Shown: positions 53,055 through 62,012 of the stretch, one piece after another
How the letters are laid out: each line of letters starts with the position of its first letter
Position numbering within the stretch: the first letter of the stretch is position 1
Assembly: GCF_900091445.1 (NCBI RefSeq)
Contig: NZ_LT607733.1
Location: 2,063,501-2,127,500 of the forward strand
Source of the DNA: Micromonospora echinofusca
Lineage (GTDB): Bacteria > Actinomycetota > Actinomycetes > Mycobacteriales > Micromonosporaceae
DNA: 64,000 nucleotides
Direction: 5' to 3'
Notes under the pieces: model-generated
Databases searched by the model: none
Told to the model about the DNA's origin: nothing
Seen by the model: the letters and a program-made list of their open reading frames with translations, nothing else
Made by a program: the position numbers and the translations under genes

Positions 53055-55139
53055 ATGGTGGCCATCGATGGACCCCCGCGGGCTGTGCCCCGACGACGTG
53101 GTTGGCTGACGCGTGTCTCCGCCGCGGTGGTGGCGGTGCTCGTGGCGGGCGGGCTCGTCGCGGTGTCCCCGGCCCCGGCGTCGGCGGCGACGGTCGACAC
53201 GAACGCGTGGTACGTGTTGGTGAACCGCAACAGCGGCAAGGCCCTCGACGTGTACGACCGGGCGACGACCGACGGGGCGCGCATCGCGCAGTGGTCGCGT
53301 AACGACGGCAACTGGCAGCAGTGGCAGTTCGTGGATTCCGGTGGCGGTTTCTACCGGCTGAGGTCGCGGCATTCGGGCAAGGTGCTCGACGTGTACAACT
53401 TCTCCACGGCCAACGGTGCGGCCGTGGTGCAGTGGGCGGACCACAACGGCACGAACCAGCAGTTCCGGCTGGCGGATTCGGCCGGCGGCTTCGTGCGGTT
53501 GGTGAACCGCAACTCGAACCGGGCCGTGGAGGTGCAGAACGCCTCCACGGCCGACGGCGGCAACGTCGTGCAGTACGACGACTTCAACGGCACCCACCAG
53601 CAGTGGCAGTTGATCCGCGTGGGCGACGCCGGCACCCCCGGCGGCACCTTCACCAACCCGGTCGTCTGGCAGGACTTCGCCGACGTCGACATCATCCGGG
53701 TCGGCGACGTCTACTACATGTCCGCGTCCACCATGCACTACTCCCCGGGCGCACCGGTGCTGCGCTCGTGGGACCTGGTGAACTGGGAGTTCGCCGGGCA
53801 CTCGGTGCCCCGGTTGGACTTCGGCACGAAGTACGACATGGCAGGCGGCACCCACGGCTACGTCGACGGCATCTGGGCCTCCACGCTGAACTACCGGCCG
53901 AGCAACCGGACCTTCTACTGGGCCGGCTGCATCGACTTCGCCCAGACGCACATCTACACCGCGTCCGCGGTCGACGCCACGTGGAACCGCCATGCCACCA
54001 TCCCCCACTGCTACTACGACGCGGGGATGCTGATCGACGACAACGACACCATGTACGTCGCGTACGGCAACGGCACGATCAGCGTCGCCCAGCTGTCCGC
54101 CGACGGGCGTACCCAGGTGCGGGCCCAGCAGGTCTACCAGACGCCGTCGAGCATCGGCACGTTGGAGGGGGCACGCTTCTACAAGCGCAACGGCGCCTAC
54201 TACATCTGGCTCACCCGCCCGGCCAACGGTCAGTACGTGCTCAAGTCGACCAACGGTCCGTTCGGCCCGTACGAGCAGCGACAGGTGCTGCTCGACATGC
54301 CCGGTCCGATCGCCGGCGGCGGGGTGCCCCACCAGGGCGGGCTGGTGCAGACCCAGACCGGCGCCTGGTACTACATGGCGTTCACCGACGCGTACCCGGG
54401 TGGGCGGATGCCGACGTTGGCGCCCATCACCTGGACCAGCGACGGCTGGCCCCGGGTGCAGGCGGTCAACGGCGCCTGGGGGAGCACCTATCCCCATCCG
54501 CTGCCACCGCGCCCGGTCAAGCCGCTCACCGGCACCGACACCTTCCCGGGCACCAGCCTCGGCGTCCAGTACGAGTGGAACCACAACCCGGACGACAACC
54601 GGTGGTCGGTGAATGACGGGCTGCGCCTACAGACCGCGTCGGTGACCAACGACCTCTACCGGGCCCGCAACACGCTGACCCACCGGATCCAGGGGCCGAC
54701 CTCGACCGGAACCATCGAGCTGGACTACTCCACCATGCGCGACGGCGACCGGGCCGGGCTGGCGATGCTGCGCGACACGTCGGCGTGGATCGGGATCAAG
54801 CGGGACAATGGCGCCACCCGCGTGGTCATGACCAATGGCCTGACCATGGGCAGCGACAACTGGAACACGACGGGTACCGGCACCGAGATCGCCAGCGCGC
54901 CGGTCTCCGGCGGGCGGATCTGGTTGCGCGCCAACGCCGACATCCGACCCGGCTCGGGGCGGCAGGCGAGGTTCTCGTACAGCACCGACGGGGTCACCTT
55001 CGTCGCGCTGGGCAACGCGCTGACCCTCAACAACGCCTGGCAGTTCTTCATGGGATACCGGTTCGGCATCTTCAACCACGCCACCCAGTCCCTGGGCGGC
55101 GCGGTGACGGTGCGTCGGTTCACCCTCAGCACACCGTGA
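53055..55139 (+). CDS. Secreted CBM13-GH43 glycosidase with C-terminal beta-sandwich
   Basis: 694 residues. Sec signal (about 1-50, ending ASA-ATV), ricin-type CBM13 (about 50-195; QWQF, NQQFRL, QQWQL repeats), then a GH43 propeller (about 200-500) opening FTNPVVWQDFADVDIIRVGDVYY (base Asp), with acid Glu in TLEGARFYKRNG, and a C-terminal sandwich (about 505-694) with WNHNPDDNRW, as in beta-xylosidase/arabinofuranosidase members. Its CBM13 is a close copy of that in the GH62 gene. ATG after AAGGAGG, 51 bp downstream of araA, so it may be the last gene of the operon. Confidence 0.92.
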   Translation: MVAIDGPPRAVPRRRGWLTRVSAAVVAVLVAGGLVAVSPAPASAATVDTNAWYVLVNRNSGKALDVYDRATTDGARIAQWSRNDGNWQQWQFVDSGGGFYRLRSRHSGKVLDVYNFSTANGAAVVQWADHNGTNQQFRLADSAGGFVRLVNRNSNRAVEVQNASTADGGNVVQYDDFNGTHQQWQLIRVGDAGTPGGTFTNPVVWQDFADVDIIRVGDVYYMSASTMHYSPGAPVLRSWDLVNWEFAGHSVPRLDFGTKYDMAGGTHGYVDGIWASTLNYRPSNRTFYWAGCIDFAQTHIYTASAVDATWNRHATIPHCYYDAGMLIDDNDTMYVAYGNGTISVAQLSADGRTQVRAQQVYQTPSSIGTLEGARFYKRNGAYYIWLTRPANGQYVLKSTNGPFGPYEQRQVLLDMPGPIAGGGVPHQGGLVQTQTGAWYYMAFTDAYPGGRMPTLAPITWTSDGWPRVQAVNGAWGSTYPHPLPPRPVKPLTGTDTFPGTSLGVQYEWNHNPDDNRWSVNDGLRLQTASVTNDLYRARNTLTHRIQGPTSTGTIELDYSTMRDGDRAGLAMLRDTSAWIGIKRDNGATRVVMTNGLTMGSDNWNTTGTGTEIASAPVSGGRIWLRANADIRPGSGRQARFSYSTDGVTFVALGNALTLNNAWQFFMGYRFGIFNHATQSLGGAVTVRRFTLSTP

Positions 55140-55566
55140 TGCCGGTCGCCTTCCCTGGACGTGCGGCAGCCTGAGGACGGTGCGGCGGACGGGCCGGGGC
55201 GGGACGCGGAGCATGGTCGCGAACCGCTCCGGCCCCGGGCCGCGCGCCGCCAGGAATCCCTGCTCCGAGGGGGCCACGCGATCCCTCGGGCAGCGGGCAC
55301 GGATGTTGTCGCAGGACCCGTAGGGGCGATGGACGCAGACGCACCCCACCGATTCGTCGGGGTCCGGCGACGCCGTGCCGGACCGGACGGCTCAGCCGCA
55401 CTCTGGGCGACGGGACGGCTGGCGTAGACTGTCGACGTTCCAACCTCGGTCACCCGGCACACGTCGCCGTGGCGGATGGGAGGGCGGATTCAGCACCACG
55501 AAGGCCGCTCCCGTCGACGTCGGCGTGCGCGATCGCCGACGGGCGGGCGGGGGAGGTGAGGTGGCC
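55140..55566. other. Intergenic region before LacI
   Basis: 427 bp without a gene. An imperfect inverted repeat near its start is listed as a terminator; no copy of the GTTAGCGCTAAC operator was found, so the regulator is probably not autoregulated through that site. Confidence 0.4.
55191..55242. terminator. Imperfect hairpin after the GH43 gene
   Basis: CGGAGC/GCTCCG inner stem and GGCCGGGGC/GCCCCGGGCC outer stem (one bulge). Plausible end of the arabinose operon. Confidence 0.4.
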
Positions 55567-56574
55567 GTGCGGAGTCCCGCGATGACGGATGTGGCTCGCC
55601 TCGCCGGCGTCTCCCACCAGACGGTGTCCCGGGTCCTCAACGGGCACCCCAACGTGCGCGAGCAGACCCGGCTTCGCGTCCAGGCGGCCATCGCCGAGCT
55701 GGGCTACCGACCCAACCGGGCCGCGCGGGCGCTGGTGACCGGCCGGTCCCAGGTCATCGGCGTGGTCGCGCAGAACACCACCCTCTACGGTCCGGCCTCG
55801 CTGCTGGCCGCCCTGGAGCAGGCGGCCGCCGAGGCGGGGTTCGCGGTCAGCGTCGGCAGCGTGAGCGACCTGGACCACCAGTCCATCTCCGCGGCGGTGG
55901 AGCGGCACCTCGCGCACCGGGTCGCCGGCATCGTCGTGATCGCGCCGGTGGAATCGGCCGGGGAGGCCCTCGAACGGCTTCCTCAGGACGTGCCCCTGGT
56001 CACCGTCGACGGTGACCCGCGCCGACCGATCCCGCTGGTGACCGTCGACCAGGTCGCCGGCGCCCGGGCCGCCACGCAGCACCTCCTCGACGCGGGGCAC
56101 CGGACGGTCTGGCACGTCTCCGGCCCACCGGACTGGTTCGACAGCGCGGGGCGCATCGAAGGATGGCGGGAGGCCCTGCAACTGGCCGGCGCCGAGGTGC
56201 CGCCGCTGGTCCCGGCGGACTGGTCCGCGGCGGCCGGCTACCGGTGCGGTCAGATGCTCGCCCGGATGCCGGAGGTCACGGCGGTCTTCACCGCCAACGA
56301 CCACCTGGCGCTGGGTGTGCTGCGGGCGTTGCACGAACACGGCCGGCGGGTGCCCGACGACATCAGCGTGGTCGGCTTCGACGACGTGCCGGAGGCGGCG
56401 TACTTCATCCCGCCGCTGACCACCGTGCGGCCCGACTTCGCCGCCGTCGCCCGGGCGAGCCTGGACATGTTGCTCGCCCAGATCGCGTCCCCGGACCTCG
56501 CCGGCCCGTTGCGGCAGACGGTCGCACCGAGCCTGGTCGCCCGCGCCAGCGTCGCGGCCCCGCCGCGCCGGTAG
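55567..56574 (+). CDS. LacI-family repressor, probable arabinose regulator
   Basis: 335 residues. LacI helix-turn-helix TDVARLAGVSHQTVSRVLNGH near residues 6-27 and the hinge-helix region RPNRAARALVTGRS, followed by a periplasmic-binding-like sensor (VIGVVAQNT to SVVGFDDVPEAAYF). Recognition-helix residues and the palindromic GTTAGCGCTAAC sites around GH62, GH27 and araB fit a LacI dimer; the inducer is likely arabinose or an arabinoside. Start is uncertain: GTG 55561, GTG 55567 or ATG 55582; GGGAGG lies 10 bp before 55567. Confidence 0.92.
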   Translation: MRSPAMTDVARLAGVSHQTVSRVLNGHPNVREQTRLRVQAAIAELGYRPNRAARALVTGRSQVIGVVAQNTTLYGPASLLAALEQAAAEAGFAVSVGSVSDLDHQSISAAVERHLAHRVAGIVVIAPVESAGEALERLPQDVPLVTVDGDPRRPIPLVTVDQVAGARAATQHLLDAGHRTVWHVSGPPDWFDSAGRIEGWREALQLAGAEVPPLVPADWSAAAGYRCGQMLARMPEVTAVFTANDHLALGVLRALHEHGRRVPDDISVVGFDDVPEAAYFIPPLTTVRPDFAAVARASLDMLLAQIASPDLAGPLRQTVAPSLVARASVAAPPRR

Positions 56575-57009
56575 CCACCCCACCGCGCGCGGGCGTGGTG
56601 CGACGGGCCGAGGCGTACGCCTTCGCGGCCCGCGGGCACGCCAACCACCGGTCGCGGCAGGCCGCGTCCTGGCCGCCGGAGCGCCTCTCGGCGGCGTCGA
56701 CTTTTCGGCGCGCGGCTGTGTCCCGGCATGCGGTCGTGGTGGGCGAGCGGGCTCGTTTGATGGGTCGCCGGCCGGGCCGACTGACCTGCTGATTCTCGGC
56801 CGAATACTCCCTAATCGCCGCAGGCGCCACTGGTCGGGCTGTCCGGACCCAAGGTATGAGAAGGGGCCGAGTCCGACCAACCATCACTCTTGCAATGAAT
56901 ATGAGATCTATGAATACTTCGACGCCTCCGGTCGGTGAGCCTCACCAGCCGATCGGGTGCCCGGGGCTACCTGAAAGGCAGCCCGTGCTCAGCTCCATGG
57001 AGGTACCAC
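56575..57009. other. Intergenic region before the protease
   Basis: 435 bp without a gene. A less GC-rich patch near 56800-56925 (TTGCAATGAATATGAG) probably contains the protease promoter, but no clear -35/-10 spacing was found. Confidence 0.4.
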
Positions 57010-58062
57010 ATGCGACTCTCCGGGTCTCCGCTGCGCCGCGCCACCGCACTGTCGGTGGCCGGTGCGCTGGTCGTCGGCGTGTTGACCAGCAGCCCCGCTC
57101 AGGCAGCACCCGCCGCGCCCGCCTCGCCCGATCGAGCGACCGCGCTCGCCGCCGCCCTCGGCGACCGTTCCGGCGGGGCGTACGCCGGGGCCGACGGCGC
57201 CATGGTCGTCACCGTGACCGACGACGCCGCTGCCCGTAAGGTCCGCGCGGCCGGCGCCACCCCGAAGCTCGTCACCCGCGGAGCCGACGACCTCGCCCGG
57301 GCCACCGCCGCGCTGGACAGCGCCGCGCGGGTGCCGGGCACCGCATGGTGGACCGACCCGGCGACCAACCAGGTCGTGGTCTCCGTCGACAGCACGGTGA
57401 CCGGCGCGAAGCTCGAACGCGTCGAGGCCGTCGCCGAGCGGCTCGACGGCACCGTCCGTATCCAGCGGGAGTCCGGCACGCTCAGCACCCGGGCCGCCGG
57501 CGGTGCGGCCATCTACGCCGAGGGCGGGGGCCGGTGCTCGCTGGGCTTCAACGTCCGCAGCGGCGACACCCACTACTTCCTCACCGCCGGGCACTGCACC
57601 GACATCACCGCCAACTGGTACGCCGACTCCGGGCAGAGCAGCCTGCTCGGCACCGGCGGCACCGGCAGCTTCCCCGGTGACGACTACGGCATCGTGCGGC
57701 ACACCGACCCGGCCGCCGCCGACGGCAGCGTCACCCTGTACGACGGCACCACCCGCGACATCACCGGCGCGGCCGACGCCTTCGTCGGGCAGTCGGTGCA
57801 GCGCTCCGGCAGCACCACCGGCCTGCACGGCGGCGCCGTCGAGGCGACCGACGCCACGGTGAACTACGCCGAGGGCAGCGTCAGCGGCCTGATCCGCACC
57901 ACGGTCTGCGCCGAGCCGGGCGACAGCGGCGGCGCGCTCTTCAGCGGAAGTACCGCCCTGGGCCTGACCTCGGGTGGCAGCGGCAACTGTTCCTCCGGCG
58001 GGACCACCTACTTCCAGCCGGTCACCGAGGCGCTGAGCGTCTACGGGGTGGAGATCGTCTGA
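57010..58062 (+). CDS. Secreted streptogrisin-like serine protease (S1E) with propeptide
   Basis: 350 residues. Sec signal (about 1-35, ending AQA-APA), an alpha-lytic-protease-type propeptide (about 36-165; [16 protein letters not shown]), and a chymotrypsin-fold catalytic domain from about 170 with His in FLTAGHCTD, Asp in GDDYGIVRH, and Ser in [10 protein letters not shown]. Cysteine pairs flank His and Ser as expected. The propeptide would be removed by self-cleavage after export. ATG with CATGGAGGTACCAC before it. Confidence 0.94.
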   Translation: MRLSGSPLRRATALSVAGALVVGVLTSSPAQAAPAAPASPDRATALAAALGDRSGGAYAGADGAMVVTVTDDAAARKVRAAGATPKLVTRGADDLARATAALDSAARVPGTAWWTDPATNQVVVSVDSTVTGAKLERVEAVAERLDGTVRIQRESGTLSTRAAGGAAIYAEGGGRCSLGFNVRSGDTHYFLTAGHCTDITANWYADSGQSSLLGTGGTGSFPGDDYGIVRHTDPAAADGSVTLYDGTTRDITGAADAFVGQSVQRSGSTTGLHGGAVEATDATVNYAEGSVSGLIRTTVCAEPGDSGGALFSGSTALGLTSGGSGNCSSGGTTYFQPVTEALSVYGVEIV

Positions 58063-58076
58063 GGGACGGCACACCA

Positions 58077-58105
58077 GCGGGGCCGCCGGACACCGGCGGC
58101 CCCGC
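58077..58105. terminator. Protease terminator hairpin
   Basis: Perfect 12-bp stem (GCGGGGCCGCCG / CGGCGGCCCCGC) with loop GACAC, 14 bp after the protease stop. Confidence 0.75.
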
Positions 58106-58165
58106 CCCTGTGTCCGCGCCCCGAGCCCCCGACCCGGCCCGGGACGCCGGTAAAGGTCATCGATA

Positions 58166-58194
58166 TTGACGTTCGACGACGGCACGGACAGAAT
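58166..58194 (+). promoter_or_regulatory. Putative promoter of the SGNH hydrolase
   Basis: TTGACG at 58166 and CAGAAT at 58189 with a 17-bp spacer, 35 bp before the ATG. Confidence 0.6.
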
Positions 58195-58229
58195 CACGGC
58201 ACCCACCATGATCCCCTCTGGGAGATGCC

Positions 58230-59123
58230 ATGACCCGTCCCCGCCTGCCGTTGCTCCGGGCGGCCAGCCGGCTCGCCGCGTTCGCCGCGGCCACCGTCGG
58301 TGTGCTGCTCGCCTTCGCCGTGCCGGCCAACGCCGCCGCACCCACCGGGCGCTACGTCGCGCTCGGTGACTCGTACACCTCCGCCCCGCTGGTCCCCACC
58401 CAGGTGGACCTGAACTGCCTGCGCTCCAACCGCAACTACCCGTCGCTGGTCGCAACCTCCGCCGGCTCGTCGTCGTTCGCCGACGTGAGCTGCTCCGGCG
58501 CCACCACCGAGGACATCCTCGTCGGCGGCAGCGGCGCGCTGGGCATCTCGCTGCCGCCGCAGCTCAGCGCCGTCACCTCGAACACGAGCCTGGTCACCGT
58601 GCAGATCGGCGGCAACGACATCGGCTTCTCCGGCATCATCAGCGACTGCGCGGAGGCGAGCCTCAAGAGCCCGCTCGGGTCCCCGTGCAAGAACCGGTAC
58701 ACCGCCGGAGGCGTCGACCAGTTGCAGGCCAGGATCGCCGCCACCGCGCCGAAGGTGACCGCCGTGCTGCAGGCGGTCCGCCGGGCCGCCCCGAGCGCGC
58801 GGGTCGTGGTGCTCGGGTACCCGGCGATCCTGCCCGACAGCGGCTACGGCTGCTGGCCGGTGGTGCCGATCGCCTACCAGGACGTGCCGTACCTGCGCAG
58901 CGTCCAGAAGTCGCTGAACACGATGCTCGCCGCCACCGCGGCCGCGAACGACGCCAGCTACGCCGACGTCTACGCCCCGTCGGTCGGCCACGACACGTGC
59001 AAGAGCAGCGGCACCCGGTGGGTCGAGGGGCTGGTCCCGCAGAACGCCGCCGCCCCGTTCCACCCCAACGCCAGGGGCGAGCAGGGCATGGCCAACGCGC
59101 TGCTGGCCAAGCTGAACAGCTGA
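58230..59123 (+). CDS. Secreted SGNH/GDSL hydrolase
   Basis: 297 residues. Sec signal (about 1-32, ending ANA-AAP). SGNH blocks: I, YVALGDSYTSAP with nucleophile Ser; II, FADVSCSGATTED; III, VQIGGNDIGFS; V, FHPNARGEQGMA with catalytic His. Six cysteines fit the three disulfides of Streptomyces-type SGNH lipases/esterases. It hydrolyses lipid or acyl esters outside the cell. ATG with GGGAGA at close spacing. Stand-alone, with its own promoter and terminator. Confidence 0.93.
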   Translation: MTRPRLPLLRAASRLAAFAAATVGVLLAFAVPANAAAPTGRYVALGDSYTSAPLVPTQVDLNCLRSNRNYPSLVATSAGSSSFADVSCSGATTEDILVGGSGALGISLPPQLSAVTSNTSLVTVQIGGNDIGFSGIISDCAEASLKSPLGSPCKNRYTAGGVDQLQARIAATAPKVTAVLQAVRRAAPSARVVVLGYPAILPDSGYGCWPVVPIAYQDVPYLRSVQKSLNTMLAATAAANDASYADVYAPSVGHDTCKSSGTRWVEGLVPQNAAAPFHPNARGEQGMANALLAKLNS

Positions 59124-59149
59124 CCGACCCGTCGGCCCACGGGGCCGCG

Positions 59150-59189
59150 CCGCGCTCTGCCCGGTCTCCGGACCGGACAGAGCGCGGCC
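59150..59189. terminator. SGNH hydrolase terminator hairpin
   Basis: GCCGCGCTCTG pairs with CAGAGCGCGGC, then a C-A mismatch and CCGGT/ACCGG; sits between the convergent SGNH and SDR genes. Confidence 0.7.
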
Positions 59190-59238
59190 GCCGCCTCACG
59201 CGCAGGGCCCCGCGGACCCGACCGGTTCCGGGCCGGGG

Positions 59239-60066
59239 TCACGCGACGATGTGATGGCCCGCCTTGACGACCTGGTCGTACTCGCTACGCCGGGCGTCGT
59301 AGGCGGCCTCCAGGAAGGTCTCCGAGTCCGGTCCCACCGGCAGCCGTAGCGGCGGCGACTCCATCTGACCGAGCCGCCAGACCACGTCCGCGAAGAGCGC
59401 GGGGGAGTTCACCTCGACCTTGGTGTTCATGCCGCGCAGCGCGCCGAGCAGGCCGTCGCTGACGGGCGTGTAGTCCGCGATCCGGTGCTCCGGCATGACC
59501 AGGTTGGCGCTGTAGCCGGTGGCGAAGCCGCCCGGCTGAAGGATGGTGACCTTCACCCCGAGGTGCCCGGCCTCGGCGGCCAGCGACTCGGCCGCTCCCT
59601 CCATCGCGAACTTGCTCGCCGTGTACGCGGCCAGCCCGGGGAAGGGGACCACACCGGCGACCGAGCTGACGAAGACCGCGTGCCCGCGGCGCTGCGCCCG
59701 CCACAGCGGCAGTACGGCCCGGGTGAGCCGCCACGGCCCGAAGACGTTGGTGTCGAACTGCGCGGCGAGTTCCGCGTCGGAGACCTCCTCGAAGGTGCCG
59801 AACTGCCCGTAGGCGGCGTTGTTCACCAGGACGTCGACGCCACCGAAGGCGCCCACCGCCCGCTCGACCGCCTCCGCGCACTGCGCCGGATCCCGTACGT
59901 CCAGGGCGGCGGCCACCAGGTTGCCCGGATGCCGGGCCACCAGTTCGTCGAGGGTCTCCGGCCGCCGGGCCGTCGCCACCACCTGTTCCCCCTCGGCGGC
60001 GAGCCGGGCTGCGAGGGCCCGACCGAGTCCGCTCGAACACCCCGTGATCAACCATCGCTTCGCCAT
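59239..60066 (-). CDS. SDR-family oxidoreductase
   Basis: 275 residues from the ATG at 60066 (GGGGAAGG before it). Classical short-chain dehydrogenase: NADP-binding TGCSSGLG near the N-terminus with ATARRPE after strand 2 (Arg pair favours NADP), DVRDP, NNAAYG, catalytic Ser in FVSSVAG and YTASK. The C-terminus continues as in the YusZ-like/epimerase-annotated SDRs. Substrate unknown; stand-alone. Confidence 0.9.
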   Translation of the reverse strand: MAKRWLITGCSSGLGRALAARLAAEGEQVVATARRPETLDELVARHPGNLVAAALDVRDPAQCAEAVERAVGAFGGVDVLVNNAAYGQFGTFEEVSDAELAAQFDTNVFGPWRLTRAVLPLWRAQRRGHAVFVSSVAGVVPFPGLAAYTASKFAMEGAAESLAAEAGHLGVKVTILQPGGFATGYSANLVMPEHRIADYTPVSDGLLGALRGMNTKVEVNSPALFADVVWRLGQMESPPLRLPVGPDSETFLEAAYDARRSEYDQVVKAGHHIVA

Positions 60067-60209
60067 CACTGCCGACCTTCCCCAACCCGAAGGGTCACCC
60101 ATCGGAAGCAGAGTGTCAGGGGCGTCGACGCGGGTGAAGGGGTACCGACTGTCACCAACCGGATTCGTCGGGTACCCGGCGTACCTCCTGATCCCTGTGT
60201 TTGGATCGA

Positions 60210-62012
60210 TCAGCTGCGCCCGTCAGGCGGCGAAGTCGCACGGGACGCAGCCGTCGTAGGGTTCAGCGTCCGTTCGCCCGCGACCAAGGCGGAAAGCCAG
60301 CGCTCCTCGGCAAGGAGCTCCGCCGGCGGGCCGTGCGCGACGACCCGGCCGTCCCGAACCACCGCCAACGCGTCCGCATCCAGTGCCCCCGACAGGTCGT
60401 GGGTCACGACGATCGTGGTGCGTTCCAGGCGCAGCAGGCGGGTGGCCTGCTGCACGGCTCGGTCGGTCTCGACGTCCAGGCTGCTGGTCGCCTCGTCCCA
60501 GATCAGCACCGCCGGGTCTGCCATCCACGCCCGTAGGATCGCGACCACCTGACGCTGACTCGCCGACAGCGCCGCTCCGCGCACGCCCACCTGAGTGCCG
60601 AGACCACCGGACGTGGCGGACAGGACCGGCCAGACCCCCAGCTTACGGGCGGCCGCCTCGATGTCGGCGTCGGTGGCCGTGGGATCGCCCCACCGGATGT
60701 TGTCCCCGATGGAACCGGTGAAGAGGAACCCCTCCTGCGGCACGTATGCGACCGCCCGGCGCAGGTCTGCGTGGGTCAGCCGGCGCAGGTCCACCCCGTC
60801 GAGGGTGATCCGGCCTCGCCGCGGGTCGTAGAAGCGCAGCACCAGCTTCGCCAGCGTCGACTTGCCGGCCCCGCTCGGGCCGACGACGGCCAGGGTGCTG
60901 CCGGCCGGCACGGTGAGGCTCACCTCGTGCAGCACATCGGGTCCGGTGACGCCGTCGGCGTCGGGGTAGGCGAAGGTGATGCCGGACAGGACGACCCCTC
61001 CGCGCGGCTTCACCAGCCGTACCGGAGACGTCGGGTCGGCCACGGTCGCCGGTGTCGCCATGATGCCGTTGACCCGCTCTGCGCCCGCGGCAGCGGCCTG
61101 CACCGTGTCGTACACGGTGGACAACTCGTAGATCGGGCTGAAGAAGCCGCGCAGGTAGAGCAGGAAGGCGGTGAGGGTGCCGATCTCCAGGCCGTCGGTG
61201 ACGACGGAACGGGCGCCCATGGCCAGGACGGCGACGGTGGCGAGCGTCGAGCAGAGGTCGATGGTGGGGAAGTAGACGCCAGCGCTGCGGACCGTCGCGG
61301 CCTTGGCCAGCCGCTCCTCGGCATCCACCGCGGCGAGCCGGGCCAGTGTGGCCCGTTCGTGGCGGAACGCCTGGATGACCGGCACGGCGGTGAGCATCTG
61401 CTGCACTTGAACGGTCACCGCCGTCGCGGTCTCCCGCACCTGTCGCCAGGCCACCGCGGACCGGCGGCGGAACCATCTGGTGGCCAACGCCAGCACGGGC
61501 ACCACGACCAGGCAGGCGAGGGCCAGCCCCGGATCAAGCAGTACGAGGACGACGGCCGTGCCGGCGAAGGTGAGCGTACTGACGAAGAGGGTGACGAATC
61601 CCTGGGTCAGCAACCCCGTCATCGCCTCGATGTCGGCGGTGAGGCTAGCCACCAGCCGGCCCGGGCGATTGTGTTCGTGGTACTGCATGGGCAGCCGCTG
61701 GAGGTGCGAGAATAGCGCCACCCGGGCGGTGCACAGCATGCCGTGTCCCGCCCGCGCGACCGCGCGGACCTGGGTGCGGGCCGCAAGCACCTCGATGCCA
61801 GCCAGCGCGATGCCGGCCATTGCCGCCAAGGACAGCACCCCGGCGTTCCCGGTCAGGATCCCGTCGTCGATGGCGACCTTCACCAGGTACGGGATGGCGA
61901 GCGCGGCGGCGGTCTGGACGACGGCCGCCGCGACACCGAGCAGTACCGGCCCTCGGTGCGCCCGCGCCAACGGTCGCAGCAACGCGACCGTGCCCCCTCG
62001 CCGAGCGGTCAC
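60210..62012 (-). CDS. Heterodimeric ABC exporter subunit B
   Basis: 600 residues: six-span membrane domain (about 1-310) fused to an ATPase domain (about 340-590). Walker A GPSGAGKST and Walker B VLIWDEATSSLD are complete, including the catalytic Glu, but the signature reads LSASQ instead of LSGGQ. The GTG start overlaps the stop of subunit A (GTGA). The defect is complementary to that of subunit A, so the two should work as one asymmetric exporter with one active and one degenerate ATP site. Confidence 0.92.
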   Translation of the reverse strand: MTARRGGTVALLRPLARAHRGPVLLGVAAAVVQTAAALAIPYLVKVAIDDGILTGNAGVLSLAAMAGIALAGIEVLAARTQVRAVARAGHGMLCTARVALFSHLQRLPMQYHEHNRPGRLVASLTADIEAMTGLLTQGFVTLFVSTLTFAGTAVVLVLLDPGLALACLVVVPVLALATRWFRRRSAVAWRQVRETATAVTVQVQQMLTAVPVIQAFRHERATLARLAAVDAEERLAKAATVRSAGVYFPTIDLCSTLATVAVLAMGARSVVTDGLEIGTLTAFLLYLRGFFSPIYELSTVYDTVQAAAAGAERVNGIMATPATVADPTSPVRLVKPRGGVVLSGITFAYPDADGVTGPDVLHEVSLTVPAGSTLAVVGPSGAGKSTLAKLVLRFYDPRRGRITLDGVDLRRLTHADLRRAVAYVPQEGFLFTGSIGDNIRWGDPTATDADIEAAARKLGVWPVLSATSGGLGTQVGVRGAALSASQRQVVAILRAWMADPAVLIWDEATSSLDVETDRAVQQATRLLRLERTTIVVTHDLSGALDADALAVVRDGRVVAHGPPAELLAEERWLSALVAGERTLNPTTAASRATSPPDGRS

